DNA of 64,000 nucleotides from Tretioscincus oriximinensis (GCA_022410635.1 JAJVDF010000138.1:1295379-1359378); one strand, 5' to 3'; numbered from the stretch's first letter, positions 23,322 through 36,045 are shown. The notes: generated by a model from the sequence alone, not told the origin. Program-made: numbers and translations.

Positions 23322-23820
23322 CGGAATACTGCCCTTAGCTCCATTCCAGAAGCCATATCAAAAGATCCATCCTAGTATCTATCTTTACCCTTGGCTTCCA
23401 TGAACTTGTCTAATCCTGTCTTGAAGTTACCCAGGCTGCTTGCTCTCACCATCACTTCTGAAAGTATGTTTCACAGTCCAATGGCCCTCTGGGTGAAAAA
23501 AATCATTTCACTTGTCTGTCCTAAGTTTTCTGCCCATATGTTTTAAGGAATACCCCTGGTCTTGGTGTTGTATGATAGAAAAAAAAAATTTTTCTCTATT
23601 GACCTTATCCACCCTATGAATGATTTTATACAATCAGATCTCCTTTTAAACACCATCTTTTGAGGCATAAATATTGCAGCTTGATTTCATAAGGGAAGTG
23701 GCTCCAGTCCCTTGCTCATGCTAGTTGCCCTTTTTTTCACATTCTCAAATTCCACCAATTTCTTTTCTAAGATGTGGTGACCAGAATTATTCCTACCTAT
23801 TAATCTTGACTGAATTTGAA
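23322..23820 (-). mobile_element. CR1 LINE fragment
   Basis: Antisense CR1: gatccatcctagtatctatc, cttgtctaatcctgtcttga, ggccctctgggtgaaaaaaa, ctattgaccttatccaccct and ctaagatgtggtgaccagaa appear in the same order as in 31800-32235. Confidence 0.8.
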
Positions 23821-24935
23821 TGATCTATCACTTGACTTTGTGGCATCAGTTAAGTCACAATCAGTTTGCTGTGTTCAATGGATTCCTCCTAGAAGTTTTT
23901 GGTCTAGTCAGCGGAGACAACTTCTGCTCTTCCATGTAAACAAAACACAGNCCCTGTCACAGCTTATATCTTTGTCCCCGAAGTCCCTTGTGGAAAACAG
24001 TCGAGTTATCTGGCATTTCTGGGTTCATGGGGTCAGCTAGACAATGGTATGGCACAGGAAATAGTCATTTAAATTCCCAAACCCAGTCATTTTCACATGG
24101 TTGAGAATCACAAGGATTAGCAGAAAAGGCAAGATCACAAAAGTATTATAGCACAACAGAAAAACATTCATTTCTTCTTTTCCTTCCTCCTGAGGAACAG
24201 CCCTGGAGGAAAATCGGATGAAGCAACGAAAACTTCTAAGAAAACAGCTCCAATGCGCGGGCACACTCACTGAAAAATCTACTGTGTGTGTTTCTCAACC
24301 CTGCCATTCCCCTGCCTGTTTGATCATCCCCAGTCAGTCGAATTCACGGATACGCCTTTGCAAACGAAAAGTGTTCTTGGGAAGTGATTGGAAGGCAGAG
24401 TTCCCTTGGGGAGCAGGCACAATAAAAGGAAAGTTTGTATCTGCCACGCGGCCTTGCAGTTGGACTTAAAACGAACAAACCAGCGCACTATCACTTGGCT
24501 TTGTGAAAAGTGATATTTCCTACCCCTTTCTGCAGGAAGAAAGGAAGCTATGTATAAACAGAACAAAGGAGGGAGGGAGCGAATGCCGGTTGCAGCCGCG
24601 CATAATAAATATTACAGTGAAAGTTTTGCTCATCAAACTAAGATTAAAAACATATTCTAATCTCCTGAGCCACCTCACTTTGATGTATGCTGAAACAGAA
24701 AGCGTATGTATTTTGTAAGATTTACAGCATCCCCAGTGGGGATCGTTTCACATTTCATTTTTCCTCCCCTTCCCTATTTGAGATTAAGAATATATTAGGT
24801 GAATTCAATCTCCTGATGTTTATTGTGTCAGACTGAGAACTTATTCAAAGAACAGGATCCAGGATTCCTTTAAGCGCAGCAATTCTGGCAATATCACACC
24901 AGAAGTTTCTCTTTTTCTTCTCCTACCAACTCCAG
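23821..24935. other. Unassigned, largely single-copy-looking sequence
   Basis: No splice-bounded exon or repeat seen. Confidence 0.45.
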
Positions 24936-25015
24936 CGAACAAAGATGTGTGTGTGTGTGTGTGAGAGAGAGAAAGATAGAGAGAGAGAGAAAGAAAGAGA
25001 GATCAACCTGTCAAT
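24936..25015. repeat. (TG)n(AG)n microsatellite
   Basis: About ten TG units from 24943, then AG-rich sequence with AAAG units. Confidence 0.9.
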
Positions 25016-25264
25016 TTGAACCAGATCCTATTTAATAAATACAATGATAGAGTCTTTTTTTNAAAAAAATTCTTATGAAATTTTAAAAGGGTGTCTGGTA
25101 TTTGCTGTGAAAACACAATGAACAAGGGACTTGAATAATTAAAATCAAACAAAATACAATGAAATGAAAACACAGGATTTTTCAGCTAGAGTTATGATTG
25201 CTGTATTTGTTGAGCTTCTTCTTGCAGTTCCACCACGTTTTTCCAAAATAAAGGGGAGGGTGAA

Positions 25265-25521
25265 TGAGGCAGGGAGGGAAGGAAGGAAGGAAGAAGCAGA
25301 AGAGTTTTATATTTTTCTCAACCCAAATGGAATGAAAGTGGCTTGCATAACCTTCTGTTCTTCTCTTCACAACAGATACCCTGAGAAGTAGGTGGGGCTG
25401 GGAGAGCTCCAAAGAACAGTGATTAGTCCAAGGTCATCCAGCTGGCTTTTGTAGAGGAAAGCAGAATGGAATTGGGAGGCTTCCTGATAAGAGTCTGACA
25501 CTCTAACCACAAAACCTGATG
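25265..25521 (-). mobile_element. SINE with GGAA tail
   Basis: The purine tail at 25270-25300 is followed by atttttctcaacccaaatgg, ttcacaacagataccctgag, gtggggctgggagagctcca, catccagctggcttttgtag and gtctgacactctaaccacaa. These are the antisense tail, body, B-box region and A-box region in order. Confidence 0.75.
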
Positions 25522-25610
25522 GAAGGAAGGAAAGAAGGAGCGGGGAAGAAGAAAATAAGGAGAGAAGGAAAGAAGGAAGGATGGACGGAAGGGAGGAAGA
25601 AAAGATTCTA
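25522..25610. repeat. GGAA-rich simple repeat
   Basis: Purine-only stretch of GGAA/GAAGG units directly after the SINE head. Confidence 0.85.
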
Positions 25611-26640
25611 CTGCTGCTTCAAAGATAAGGCAGTGTATTGACTGCACAAATTTAACAGTGACAGATCAAGATGCCTTTTACCCAGAGAACTATTTTGCCA
25701 TACCCTATCCTGCCCTAACCTCAATATATAAAAAACTGATTTTCATGTCTAAAAAGTGCCTAAGATGTATTTTTTATGGAACCATATGGTTTCTGCTATG
25801 CAAATTTATATTTAGCTACTTTGAGGGCATTGTCTATAGGGAAACCTTGAAAGAGGTTTAAAAAAAATCACCATAACCAAATTGTTGATTTAAATTGGGT
25901 GCTAATGGTCATAGGATTGTTGGTCTTTACTTTATAAATAGTAAAACCAGTAATTAGGTAGTATGAAGAATTCAAGCAAGTCCTCAGGGTTCCAGTCCTA
26001 TGAAAAGGCATAGTCATTAAATACCAGGGTTGGAAACAGCTTAGCATATTGTGATGCTTGAAAAGAATAGACTGATCACATTAGGAAAGTTGGTTGAATA
26101 TTTAAATCCAAGCACTTTGTTCTAACTGCTTTCCCAAGCTTTATGCCTTGTTTGGAAACGTTCAATACCCATGGACCATTGAATGAAGGAGCTACATCTT
26201 ATCCAGCTACATCTAGATTAAATTCAAACCCATTATCTCCTCACACAGCTTGAAAAGGCAGTCGCGTGTCTCATGGTTGTTAAAAAGAATGCAAGAAAAG
26301 AGGCTATAGTTAGGCAAAAGTAGCTTCTTTAGCCTCGGTCCCAACTGGGCCCCAAGGAAGTAATCTACAAATTGCTTAGGCTGTTTGTACTTTGATTGCT
26401 TTTGACGTGCAAACATGGTGACTGAATCTCAGCCCAAGCAAGGATACTTGGTGAAGGCTTCAGGTTACTAGAAGTTCGGGGTGACTGCAAGCATCCATTT
26501 CAGCTCTCTTATCTTCCTCCTCAGCAGAGGTGTTTGAGTGGAACATTTTAAGACACCAAAGGGACACTTCCTCTCACGGCAGAGACACAAACCACGTTAC
26601 TATGAAGAGGGAAACTGCATGGATTGACTATTAATATTTT
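25611..26640. other. Unassigned sequence
   Basis: A 67-codon minus-strand frame at 26213-26416 contains FVDYFLGAQLGPRLKKLLLP. It lacks splice signals and is not recognised. Confidence 0.4.
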
Positions 26641-26644
26641 GCTC

Positions 26645-26720
26645 TCTCTTTATCTGTATCTATCTGTCTGTCTCTGTCTCTATGTGTGTGTGTCTGCCTG
26701 CCTGCCTGCCTGCCTGCCTG
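26645..26720. repeat. (TCTG)n(CCTG)n microsatellite
   Basis: TCTG/TCTA units run into TGTG and then seven CCTG units. Confidence 0.9.
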
Positions 26721-26763
26721 TGAAGTTTATTAATATTTTTCTCTATTTCATTCTAACATATAT

Positions 26764-26837
26764 TATATTATATACTATTATATACCGTAGTGTTCATTCA
26801 CATATTATATACTATTATATACCGTAGTGTTCATTCA
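26764..26837. repeat. 37-bp tandem duplication
   Basis: 26764-26800 and 26801-26837 are identical except for the first base; each unit ends taccgtagtgttcattca. The second unit is also the start of a foldback: 26821-26859 pairs imperfectly with 26864-26904. Confidence 0.85.
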
Positions 26838-26904
26838 TCTCTGTGTATTTGTGTGTATATGAATATACAAACAAAAATACACAGAAATGAATAAACACCG
26901 TGGT

Positions 26905-27929
26905 GTACAATAATGAATAATATATGTGTATGTATATAGTCCATAGTATATATTCTAGCTAGTTATGAGACATTTTGTAAAGGACAGATGTAACGTCAAA
27001 GCACCAAGGACCTTTCTTACCAGGGGAGGAAAAAATGGATTTGATATCAGAGCCGTCAAAGGCTAGCTTTTACATGGCCATCAGTTTAATTTTTCTGATA
27101 TCCAGCCATTTACAGCCTTGGCAGGGAAGAAAGCCCAAGGAAGACTGGTTGAAACAAATTCAAAACATTGGAACAGGCTTGTGGCATCTGCCCCTGGAGA
27201 CCCGACGTGCAGCTGTGAGGGGCCGCTAGCAGCCATCCAATTGAAGTATCTCAGCCAGGCACTGTGTCTGGACATGAGGCATACAAGGTAAGGAATCCAT
27301 TTCAATTCCCAGTCCCAGCTGAAACACACTGTCAGGCAAGTCTCTTTCTATGCTCTTCTTCCCCCTGTCCATTGTTTCTCCCCCTGGTTCCTATATACAG
27401 TTCGAGAAAGTTACATCATCACAAACAAGGAACAAGGTATCTATTCAAGGTTTGCTTGTGGGCTACAGCACTGAGACAGAGAAAGAGAAAGAAGAGGAAA
27501 CACACAACAACTAATGGACTTTTCAGAAAATGTCTTCATTGGGGTATGCGCATTGGCAGAATCCACCATAGACCTGCAACGATCCAGTATTCTAAATTTA
27601 GGAGATGTTTTCAATGGAACATTCCTTCTTTTTATTCTTCCCTCTCTTCATTAGCACTGGTGCCCCACACTTGAAAATATATCTATCTCACAGAAGGCAA
27701 CAAAAGACTAATTTCTAACTGGAAATAATCCCTGTTACTTTTGCAAAACCTCCTCAAACACACAGTCACATTTCTGTAGCAATTTAAATAGCTATTTTAA
27801 AAACAAAAATTAATATTTAAAACCCACATTTCACTTAAAAGTATATACTGTACATCTGTCTGGCTTTACTGACTTNTTCTGGAACTTTGCTCATTCCATC
27901 ATAAGAAAAGCTACTTTTCTCAAATTATT
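26905..27929. other. Unassigned sequence
   Basis: No supported gene. A plus-strand donor-like acaaggtaagg lies near 27286 without a convincing exon. Confidence 0.45.
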
Positions 27930-28207
27930 ATATACTAGTGGGAAGCCCACAAAAATGCAGAGTTGGGAAGGGGTAGAGGATGCTGCTGTCAGTGGCGACA
28001 GGCAGGCTGCCTTGGATTTGGGCCAGGTGCTTGAGGCTGCCGTCTCTGCCATTTTGGGAGCACAAGTGGACAGCCTGTGGCATCATTTGCGTGGGCGCCT
28101 ATGCGCACTTAGTCCAAAGTCCCAAGCCATGTCATTGGTCCATAAAGACCACTGGCAGAGCTTGGAATGTTTGACTCAACAATGCACACCTTATTATTAG
28201 TATAGAT
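27930..28207. repeat. GC-rich element bounded by TATACTA ends
   Basis: Left edge tatatactagtgggaagccc, right edge ccttattattagtatagatt; the outer TATACTA is inverted at the two ends. The interior is much richer in GC than the flanks. The left edge matches 22996. The class is not determined; an internal frame is open for about 80 codons but not recognised. Confidence 0.4.
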
Positions 28208-30505
28208 TAGGAGTGGAAGTGAGGAATAGCCACAATTTCTAAACTCTAGTAAATTCTAATTGGTAAACTAATCCAGGGCATTTGGATCGTAAGAGAATTC
28301 AGATGGTTCAAACTTCTCAGCTTTCCTCTTTGCGCACGTGCATGAATTTTCTTGCATGCNGCAACAATCCCAACTACCTATATGGGCTTTTAAAAACCTG
28401 CAAGCCATGTTCACCCATTGCTCTAGTTGGGGGAAATATAGGGATTTTNATAAACTGCTCTTCTCCTGATGTAGGGAATACCTACGACTTAACCAAAAAA
28501 NCATGTTGTGATCGTCTCAGATACCAGAATTACAGGTATTTATATCAGGGATTATGCCTGAATTTTACCTTCTTCCTTTCCATGAGCATCTGGGGAGGGA
28601 ACTGTAGAAATCNCAGCAGAAAGAGATAATGGATATTTATAATTTCCTTAAAATAAAATAAAAAGATTTTGTTCTTTTTAGATTTTCTTATAGAAATATT
28701 GCTGTTGGCACACGGCAGAAGAGACGAGCAAANGGCAAAGATTTGTTTCCTTGACTCGAATATTCAAAGTAAAGGAGAAAGACAAGAGTGTGTACAGAGA
28801 CCAGAAAAGAAAGAAAAGAAAAAGTCCATGAATGTAGTTTCCCAGCGGAATAAACTGACTCTTGCTAGACAAGCTGAAAGCTGATTAAAATATTTCTCAT
28901 CCTTTGGGTATGCAACAGCTTTTGATGACGGAGAGTATATTAATATTCAGGCGAGCCGCTTGTCAACACTTCAGACAGGTCCCAAGAAGGAATCTGAAAT
29001 TGACCAGGTTTTTCTCACTGTGCCAGAAATCTTTATGAGACACAGAGCAGCACCCTTACACCANCAGAGGCAAAGATAAGAGTTTGGGCTCGCCTTTTGG
29101 AGTTTCCCGCAAAGGGGCTGTCTCTTTATCCCCCTACTAAAAGAAAACTGCTTCCCTTTTCTCCTCCTCCTTCTTTCTTCCTTCCATCGTTTCCTTTGTT
29201 TGGTAAAGGTTTAGCAAACATTTCAGTCATTTTTAAACACAAGGCATAAACAGGAGGGGTGAGAGAGAGGGAGAAAGAAAGAGAGAATCTTGATTTTGGC
29301 TGACATCAATGATGCTGTTATTACCGATTCGATTTAAATCTGACTGCCCAGCTGCTTCCAGACACACAGACTCCAAAGTTAATATCAGAGAGAGAAATCT
29401 CTAACGATAATTGCTTGAAGAAGCTGAACAGAGATGGCAAGGTTTGGATCTCTTTCTACTTAACCATTTCCCTGACAGCGCCTTTGCTCTGAGGAGGGAC
29501 AGTAAAGAGTTTCATTTGTGAGATTTCAAAACTAACTGCTAATTGATTCCAAAAAAATGTCTGCTTAACTGGGCGAATTAACTTGTTAGGACAATCCTGC
29601 CCTATCTGATCTTGTAGCTTCTTTTGGAGTTATCTCACAAAGAGGTGATAAGGCAGAACTGTCCTATTACCCATTTGAACAAATCAGACTTACTTAGGGG
29701 CATCCCCACTTCCTATTTCCTTCCCAAGCCTACAAATGAATGTGGGGGAAATTCCTAAAGGTACAAGATTTTCTTTTAATTTCTTTTTTTTTTAAAAAAA
29801 GGAACAATATTGTGCAAACAGTAGATAAGACTGGAATAGGTTTTCACATGGTTATCTTCCATCAGAGTACTTTAAATTCCAGAAATCAAAGGTATTACTT
29901 TGAACAATGTTGGAAAAGAGTTGTGCTGGTCAAACTCCAGGATCACACAACAGAACATACAAACAAGAGAAGGAAACAGAAGTTTTCTTTGGAGAGATGG
30001 GTTTGGCATGAAAACTTCAAATGTGAGTTGGATACTATCTCCTATGGTTTAGCAAGAGAGTTTNGAAGTTGGTGCATTAAGTTGCTTTAAATGCTTGAGT
30101 GCATTTAGTTGGAGCCACAGCTAATTATGGGTACAATCAGACTGGACTTTCTTCAGTCATTCCTGGAGGAAGAAAAATCCTAATAGCAGACACCCTGAAA
30201 AATGCCCCTCCAGCATCTATCCTGATAACAGGTACACATTAACAAGTAGGAAACGGCTGGCTCTTTGATCTAAAGAAAGAGATACCTTCAGAGTTATGAA
30301 ATCCCAAACTTTGCAGAGGTGATTTTCAAGAGGAAACTTCAAGATGGGATAAGACAAATGCAGAAAAATATGTCTGTCATTACAGACTCAAATTTGTCAA
30401 GTGGGTACTTATTTAAATATGTCTGAATCTTCCTCTGAAGCATTCCACATTGGATAATAGTAAGAAACATCCATACATTTTTCATTTTTTCATTTCACGT
30501 CAATA
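28208..30505. other. Repeat-poor unassigned sequence
   Basis: No transposon ends and no splice-bounded exon seen; several isolated N bases. Single-copy intronic or intergenic DNA is the simplest reading. Confidence 0.45.
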
Positions 30506-30672
30506 TATCTAAAATGTTCGGGTATAGGGCAGGGTATAAGTACAAATGAATAAAATAAATTCTGGCCTATATCTCAGAACAGAGTTGGCCATCCACATGC
30601 CAGTATAGACTATGGCAGGCTCCTATTCCAAAACATAACCCAGAATAAGGCTCAGTGTGGACAGGGACAGAG
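30506..30672 (+). repeat. SINE/LINE tail followed by dispersed repeat copy 2
   Basis: gttcgggtatagggcagggt then tataagtacaaatgaat (30517-30553) is the shared SINE/L2 tail. From 30570 the sequence is collinear with 11060-11205. Confidence 0.55.
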
Positions 30673-31615
30673 TCTTTTAAATAATTATCCCCCCCCCCCT
30701 TTCTTTCCTTCTAAGTAGCATAATAGCTTGGGATGTAACATCATAACAAAATGTGTTCTNATTTTGAAAACAACTTTAATGCAACATCAAGGTATGGGAG
30801 TCCCTTTGAATGACTGACTGATCCCTTCAGTATAACACTGAACTGAGAAATGTTCAACCAAGAATATTATACTTGGGTAGGACAATGCCAAAAGACTGTG
30901 TGAATGTTTGNGGAAATTTTCCATGGCAATTTAACCCTAAACTGATCTATCCAGTAATGTCTCAATATTTAGCAGCAAATAATGATGTTAGGCCTACCAG
31001 AGTGGTGGCAGTGGAACCCCTTCCAATACCAGAGAGTTGGCAGTTGCTGTCTTCCACAGTTCTCTGAGAAATTATGTTGCATATTACAATATTAGTAAAT
31101 AACCCTCCCACAGCTCAAAGCATTCCTTCCCATTTCTGTCTTTATTGTTTGCACATGGAATGGCAAAAACAGAAAAAGCTCTTTTGCGGTCAGAAAATAA
31201 TTGCATCTCAAATGTTACGAATTTAAGGAAACAACGAACAAGAACCAATTAAATTACTCAATTAAATGCTATGCAAGTTTACAAAAGTCCTTTATACTGG
31301 TTCTGAGGTTGCTAAATTAATATTAAAAACAACAGCCGCCTCCAATTATTTATCCTGTCTTAGGAGACTTAAACCGTAGGAAAATTGCTATTTTTNNAAA
31401 AAAAAAATCAACAATTTCATTCAACACAAAATTAGCTCGGGAAATTGTCCTATCTGCCATGGTCCTGAATGAACCTATATGATTCCCCCTTGGGTTTCTT
31501 TTCCAAGTAAGAACTTTTTGCAATATTGTCTTACTATCTAGCTATTTTTACAGCTGTAAAAATTTACTTATCTGTATACACTAGACAACATTTTCACACT
31601 TAAAAAATGTGGCTT
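30673..31615. other. Unassigned sequence
   Basis: C-tract at 30691-30700. No supported gene. Confidence 0.45.
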
Positions 31616-33466
31616 AAGAACATAAGAACATGAGAAGAGCCATACTGGATCNGGCCAGAGCCCATCTAGTGGAACATTCTGTGTCACACAGAGGCCCACC
31701 AGATGCACCTGGGCAGTCCAAACAGAGGAAAGCAAAACATGACTCTCTGCAAATGGCATTTCAGGAGCACTACCTGTTGCTTCATCCCGGAGGCAGCATC
31801 CAGACATCCATCCTAGTACTCATTTATACCCTCGGTATCCATAAATCTTCTAGTCCTGTCTTGAAGCTATCCAAGCTGTTAGCTGCCACCACCTCTTCAG
31901 GAAGTAAATTCCACAGGCCGATGACCCTCTGGGTGAAAAAAATACTTTCCTTTGTCTGTTCTCACTTTTCTGTCCATCAGTTTCAAGGACTGCACTCTGG
32001 GTCTAGTATTGTGTGATAGAGAAAACATCTTTTCTCTATTCACCATATCCATCCCATGCATGATTTTGTACACTTCAATCAGATCAGCTCTCAAAGGTTG
32101 CCTTTCGAGGCTGAAGAGGCACAGACCTTGCAGCTTGACTTCACAAGGGAGGTGCTGCAGACCCCTGATCATTCTTGTTGCCCTTTCTGCACCTTCTCCA
32201 GTTCCACAATATCCCTCTTGAGATGTGGTGACTAGAATTGAATACGGTATTCCAAAGGTGGCCTCACCACGGACTTNTAAAGANGCAAAACAACATTTGC
32301 TGACTTGTTTTAGATTCCTTTCCTAATTATCCCCAACATGGAATTTGCCTTTTTTGCTTCTGCTGCACCCTGGGTTGACATCTTCATTNAATTGTCCACC
32401 AACANGCCAAGATCCTTTACTTGCTTGGTTACAGAAAGCTTAGTTCCCATCAGTTGGTAGGAGTAGTTGGGGTTCTTTGCCCCANTGTGTATGACTTTGC
32501 ACTTGCTTAAATTGAAGTGCATTTGCCACTTTGATGCCCACTCATCAAATTTCAATAAATCACTCTCAAGTGCCTTACAATCATTTTCAGTTTTCATTAN
32601 CCTGAACAGTTTAGTGTCATCAGCGAACTTGGCTACTTCACTATTTACCTNGGCATCCAGATCATTTATGAATATATTGAAAAGCAAAGGTCCCAGTAAG
32701 GAATCCTGTTTTAGCCAGTTTCCAATCCAGGACAAAGTCTGTCTTCTTATACCATGAGTGTGGAGTTTTTTTAGGGCCTTTGATGAAGGACTTTATAAAA
32801 AGCCTTCTGAAAATCTAGATAGACAATATCAACTGGATCCCCCTTANCTACATGTTTGTTAACACTGTCAAAGAATTCCAACAAGTTAGTAAAGCATGAT
32901 TTACCTTAGCAGAAACCATGATGAGTTTCCTACAGCATTGCGTGCTTCTCCATCTGTTTAGTAATTTTGTCCTTAATTATGGTTTCCAACACGTTGCCTG
33001 GAACTGATGTTAAACTGACAGGTCTATAATTTCTGGGGTCACCCTGGGATCCTTTTTTGAAGATTGGTGTTATGTTAGCTACCCTCCAATCTACTGGCAC
33101 TGTGCCTGATCTTAAGGAAAGTTTAAATATTTTGGCCAGAAGTTCAGCAATTTCAAATTTGAGTTCCTTAAGAATTCTTGGATGAATGCCATCTGGTCCT
33201 GGGGATTTATTAATGTTCAGCTTATTAAGGCTAGCAAGGACCTCTTCCCTTGCTATCTCTATCCAGTTAATTCCTCTGGTGTTCTTCCTGAGAAGACTCA
33301 ATCTGTTGCAGGTAAATACCCTCTGTCTTCTTCAGTGAAAACTGAAGCAAAAAAAATCATTTAACCTCTCTGCAATCTCCACATTCTCCTTGATTATCCC
33401 CTTTTGTCTATTGCTGTCTAGTGCTCCAACTGCTTTCCTAGTAGGATTCTTATTTCTGATGTATTT

Positions 33467-33485
33467 GAAATAGTCCTTAACATTT
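33467..33485. repeat. Target-site duplication, left copy, of the nested L1
   Basis: gaaatagtccttaacattt; repeated at 34364-34382 with one difference (c to t). The CR1 reading resumes exactly after the second copy. Confidence 0.85.
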
Positions 33486-34363
33486 TTGTGTCACTATTTC
33501 TAAATTAGATCTTCCTGTCATAATATTTTTCAGTTCTCAGGAGCTTAACTGTTGTTGTATTGACTCACAAATATAATAATTTAACAATCTTATCCAAATC
33601 CTGGGGGATGGAATTTCCCCAACTGAAACTAATTTGGCCTCAATGGGTAAAAACATTTCTGGAATATAGAGATACCAGACTTAGGGAGACGGAACTGAAG
33701 AAAATCTCCAAATGGTATCGTACCCCTGTTCAACCGTCTCACATAACCAGGATATCATCATTATGTTGGCACGGTTGTGACAACAGGGGGACATATTTGC
33801 ACATGTGGGCATATTGCCCTTCGATCACAAGATTTTGGGAAAAAATTAGAGATGAGTTAAAATTGATCACAGATATTTCTATCCCTGATTCTACCGTGAT
33901 ATGGTTATTTGGACTATTGGATTTTATGAATATTAGTAAAGAGAATAAATTTTGTATAGATAGCGCCATCTTAGCGGGTCATATGGTGATGGTCAAAGGA
34001 TGGAAATCTCATCAAAATTGGTCTATGGTGGAACAATCTTATTGAATTTATGACTTTTGATGTCCTACAAAGTAAAAGACTTCACTCCATTGGGATTAAT
34101 TTAAAGCCGCACTGGACTACAAAATGGCAAAGGCTCATTGCCTANGGTTCAACCACTAATGCTCATATTCTTTTTAAAGAAATTGTACAGATGTTCTTCG
34201 AACAACGATGGATTTTGTAATATTTTTGTAAAACTCTACTTGAAACCTATAATTTTGGACTATATCGTTCTATGGGGTGGGAGGTGGAGGGGGGGAATCA
34301 CAAATCTGATGTTATTGTTATATGATTTTGTGTGAATACTTGTAATAATAATAATAATAAAAA
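33486..34363 (+). mobile_element. 5'-truncated L1 LINE nested in CR1
   Basis: The plus strand encodes the L1 ORF2 C-terminus: WPQWVKTFLEYRD, KKISKWYRTPVQPSH, then CWHGCDNRGTYLHMWAYC and FWEKIRDELKLI. It is related to, but diverged from, the copy at 15539. The frame stops at 34043. A G-rich 3' UTR (gggaggtggagggggggaat near 34279) and a TAA-rich A tail at 34342-34363 follow. It inserted opposite to the CR1 orientation, after the CR1. Confidence 0.85.
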
Positions 34364-35045
34364 GAAATAGTCCTTAATATTTCTTTTAATATTATTTGCA
34401 ATGTGCTCCTCAAAGTTTTTCTTCGCATTCCTGACTACAACCTTGCATTTGATTTGCCACAGTTTGTGCTCCCTTCTTTTTAAATGAGTTTCTCTTCGTT
34501 CTAATTACTTCCTTTACTGCAGAGGTAAGTCATATAGGTGTCTTCTTGGACTTGGCAGAACCCTTTCTTCTCTTGGGAATGCATTTTATTTGAGCTTTCA
34601 ATATTGTATTTGCAAACAATTTCCATATTTTTGTTTCTTATGGGATCAGTTACAGTTACATCTTGTATCAGGTCCTGTTCACTACTTAGGACTAAATCCA
34701 AGATTCCCTTGCCCCTGGTTGGTTCTAAAACCACCTGCTCTAGGAAGCAATCAGTTAGCATGTCTGAGAATTTTATTTCTTTTTCATAAGCTGAACAAGT
34801 GTTTATCCAATCAATGTGTGGATNGTTGAAGTCTCCCATTATTAGTACCCTTCCCTTTTTGGAAGATTCAATGACCTCATGTTCCAAATGAGTATCACTT
34901 TCAGGTGTTTGGTTAGGAGGCCGGTAGCATACTCCCAATATTAGACTTGTTTTCTGACCTGACANTGTTATCCGTAGTGCTTCTGTGGATGGGTCTGTTT
35001 TACCTGGAAATTCAAGTTTGTAGGATTCAGTGACAGTGGTGTGGG

Positions 35046-35619
35046 AAGTGTTCCGATCCTCTTATCACCAGTAACATTTCAAAAATGGGTTTTGGGGGGG
35101 GAGGGTTGCCTTTTGTGCACAATGGAAACAAGATGGGCATATTGACCTGTGGTAGCTACCATCTCGGAACCATTTATGATGCATGTGATCTCCAGAAATT
35201 AGTTTAATTCTTTCTTAAAACTATTCACCCTGGATGTAAAAACCCATAGACCAATAACACTCTGAGGGAGAAAACAAGATATTTTCCTTTGTCCAGCCAC
35301 ATCAATTCATTCATGGTCCCATACTAGTAAATTACTGGGATATGCACAAATGGAAATGTTGTTGTGTTCATCAGTGAGCTGTTCAAAGAAATGGTTGTTC
35401 ACATTTGATTTCTGTACTTGTTCAAAAACAAAACAAACCATTTATTTCAAGGGAAAAACCACAGCAGACACAAACAGTTCAGTTGAATCATTTGCGTTCA
35501 AAATNGAATGAAATTCCAGATATCCAAATAATTACACCTTTGGATGGATGGGAACATTCGAGAACTAGAACTGTTTGATTGAATTTTCAAACAAAACAAT
35601 ACATCAGCAAGCTATAATG
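35046..35619. other. Unassigned, with a partial local duplicate
   Basis: gaaattagtttaattctttc at 35197-35216 recurs as gaaattagtttaatgttttc at 35675-35694, suggesting a decayed CR1 or a related repeat. Confidence 0.4.
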
Positions 35620-35905
35620 TCCCTAGTAGGATTAGAAAAATTCATGGAAGCCAAGTGCTGCTTTTGACCTCAAGAAATTAGTTTAATGTTTTCTTAAAAC
35701 TCTTCAGCATGGCTGAATGGATGCCTAGGTAATGCCTAGAGGTGAGAGAGACAGGTGAGATTCATCCAGATAACAGTGCAGGTTGTGAAGGTTTTGCCTT
35801 CTTCTCCTGTATAAAAATACTCTGTGTGAGAAAGAATGCTGAACTAGATAGGCTATAGTCCAATTCAGCAGAATTCTCTTATATTTTTGTTCTCTTTCAG
35901 TAGCT
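35620..35905 (+). mobile_element. CR1 3' end, plus strand
   Basis: aattcatggaagccaagtgc, gttgtgaaggttttgccttc, gctgaactagataggctata and cagcagaattctcttatatt match the sense CR1 3' UTR. Confidence 0.7.
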
Positions 35906-36045
35906 TTNAAAGAAATATCCATGTTAGTCTGGGTCCAGAATATCTAGCAAAAGGGTCTTGTAGCACCTTAGAGACTAGTGAGAAAAAGGTTGGGTAGTAT
36001 GAATCTTTGTAGACAAAGCTACTTCTTCAGATGCCTCTCGATACT
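35906..36045 (-). repeat. Penelope-like/foldback repeat, hammerhead-like motif
   Basis: Antisense of the 958 element: aaagaaatatccatgttagt, cttgtagcaccttagagact and tgtagacaaagctacttctt followed by cagatg. On the minus strand the core reads catctgaagaagtagctttg then tctacaaag. Confidence 0.6.

Larger units (their letters stand above)
31616..35045 (-). mobile_element. CR1 LINE, long 5'-truncated copy, split by an L1
   Basis: The 3' end is at the low coordinate (ttaagaacataagaacatga). Going up, the minus strand encodes the C-terminal block LPCEVKLQGLCLFSLERQPL...YKIMHGMD (31897-32172) and the palm LLGPLLFNIFINDL with FADDTKLF (32580-32735), the retroviral-type active site. Beyond these are KSPGPDGIHPRILKEL and DPRNYRPVSL (32980-33240), and the endonuclease part CYRPPNQTPE, LIMGDFN and KGILDLVLSS (34600-34930). 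Frameshifts, stops and N bases break the frame. The element stops within the endonuclease near 35045, so the 5' part is missing. An L1 piece occupies 33486-34363. Confidence 0.9.

Noticed and set aside
26213..26416. 67-codon minus-strand frame
   Set aside because: It lacks a donor and acceptor, and the peptide is not recognised. It could be an old repeat.
32310..33301. Reverse-transcriptase frames as a host gene
   Set aside because: They are collinear parts of the decayed CR1 element, with N bases, stops and frameshifts.
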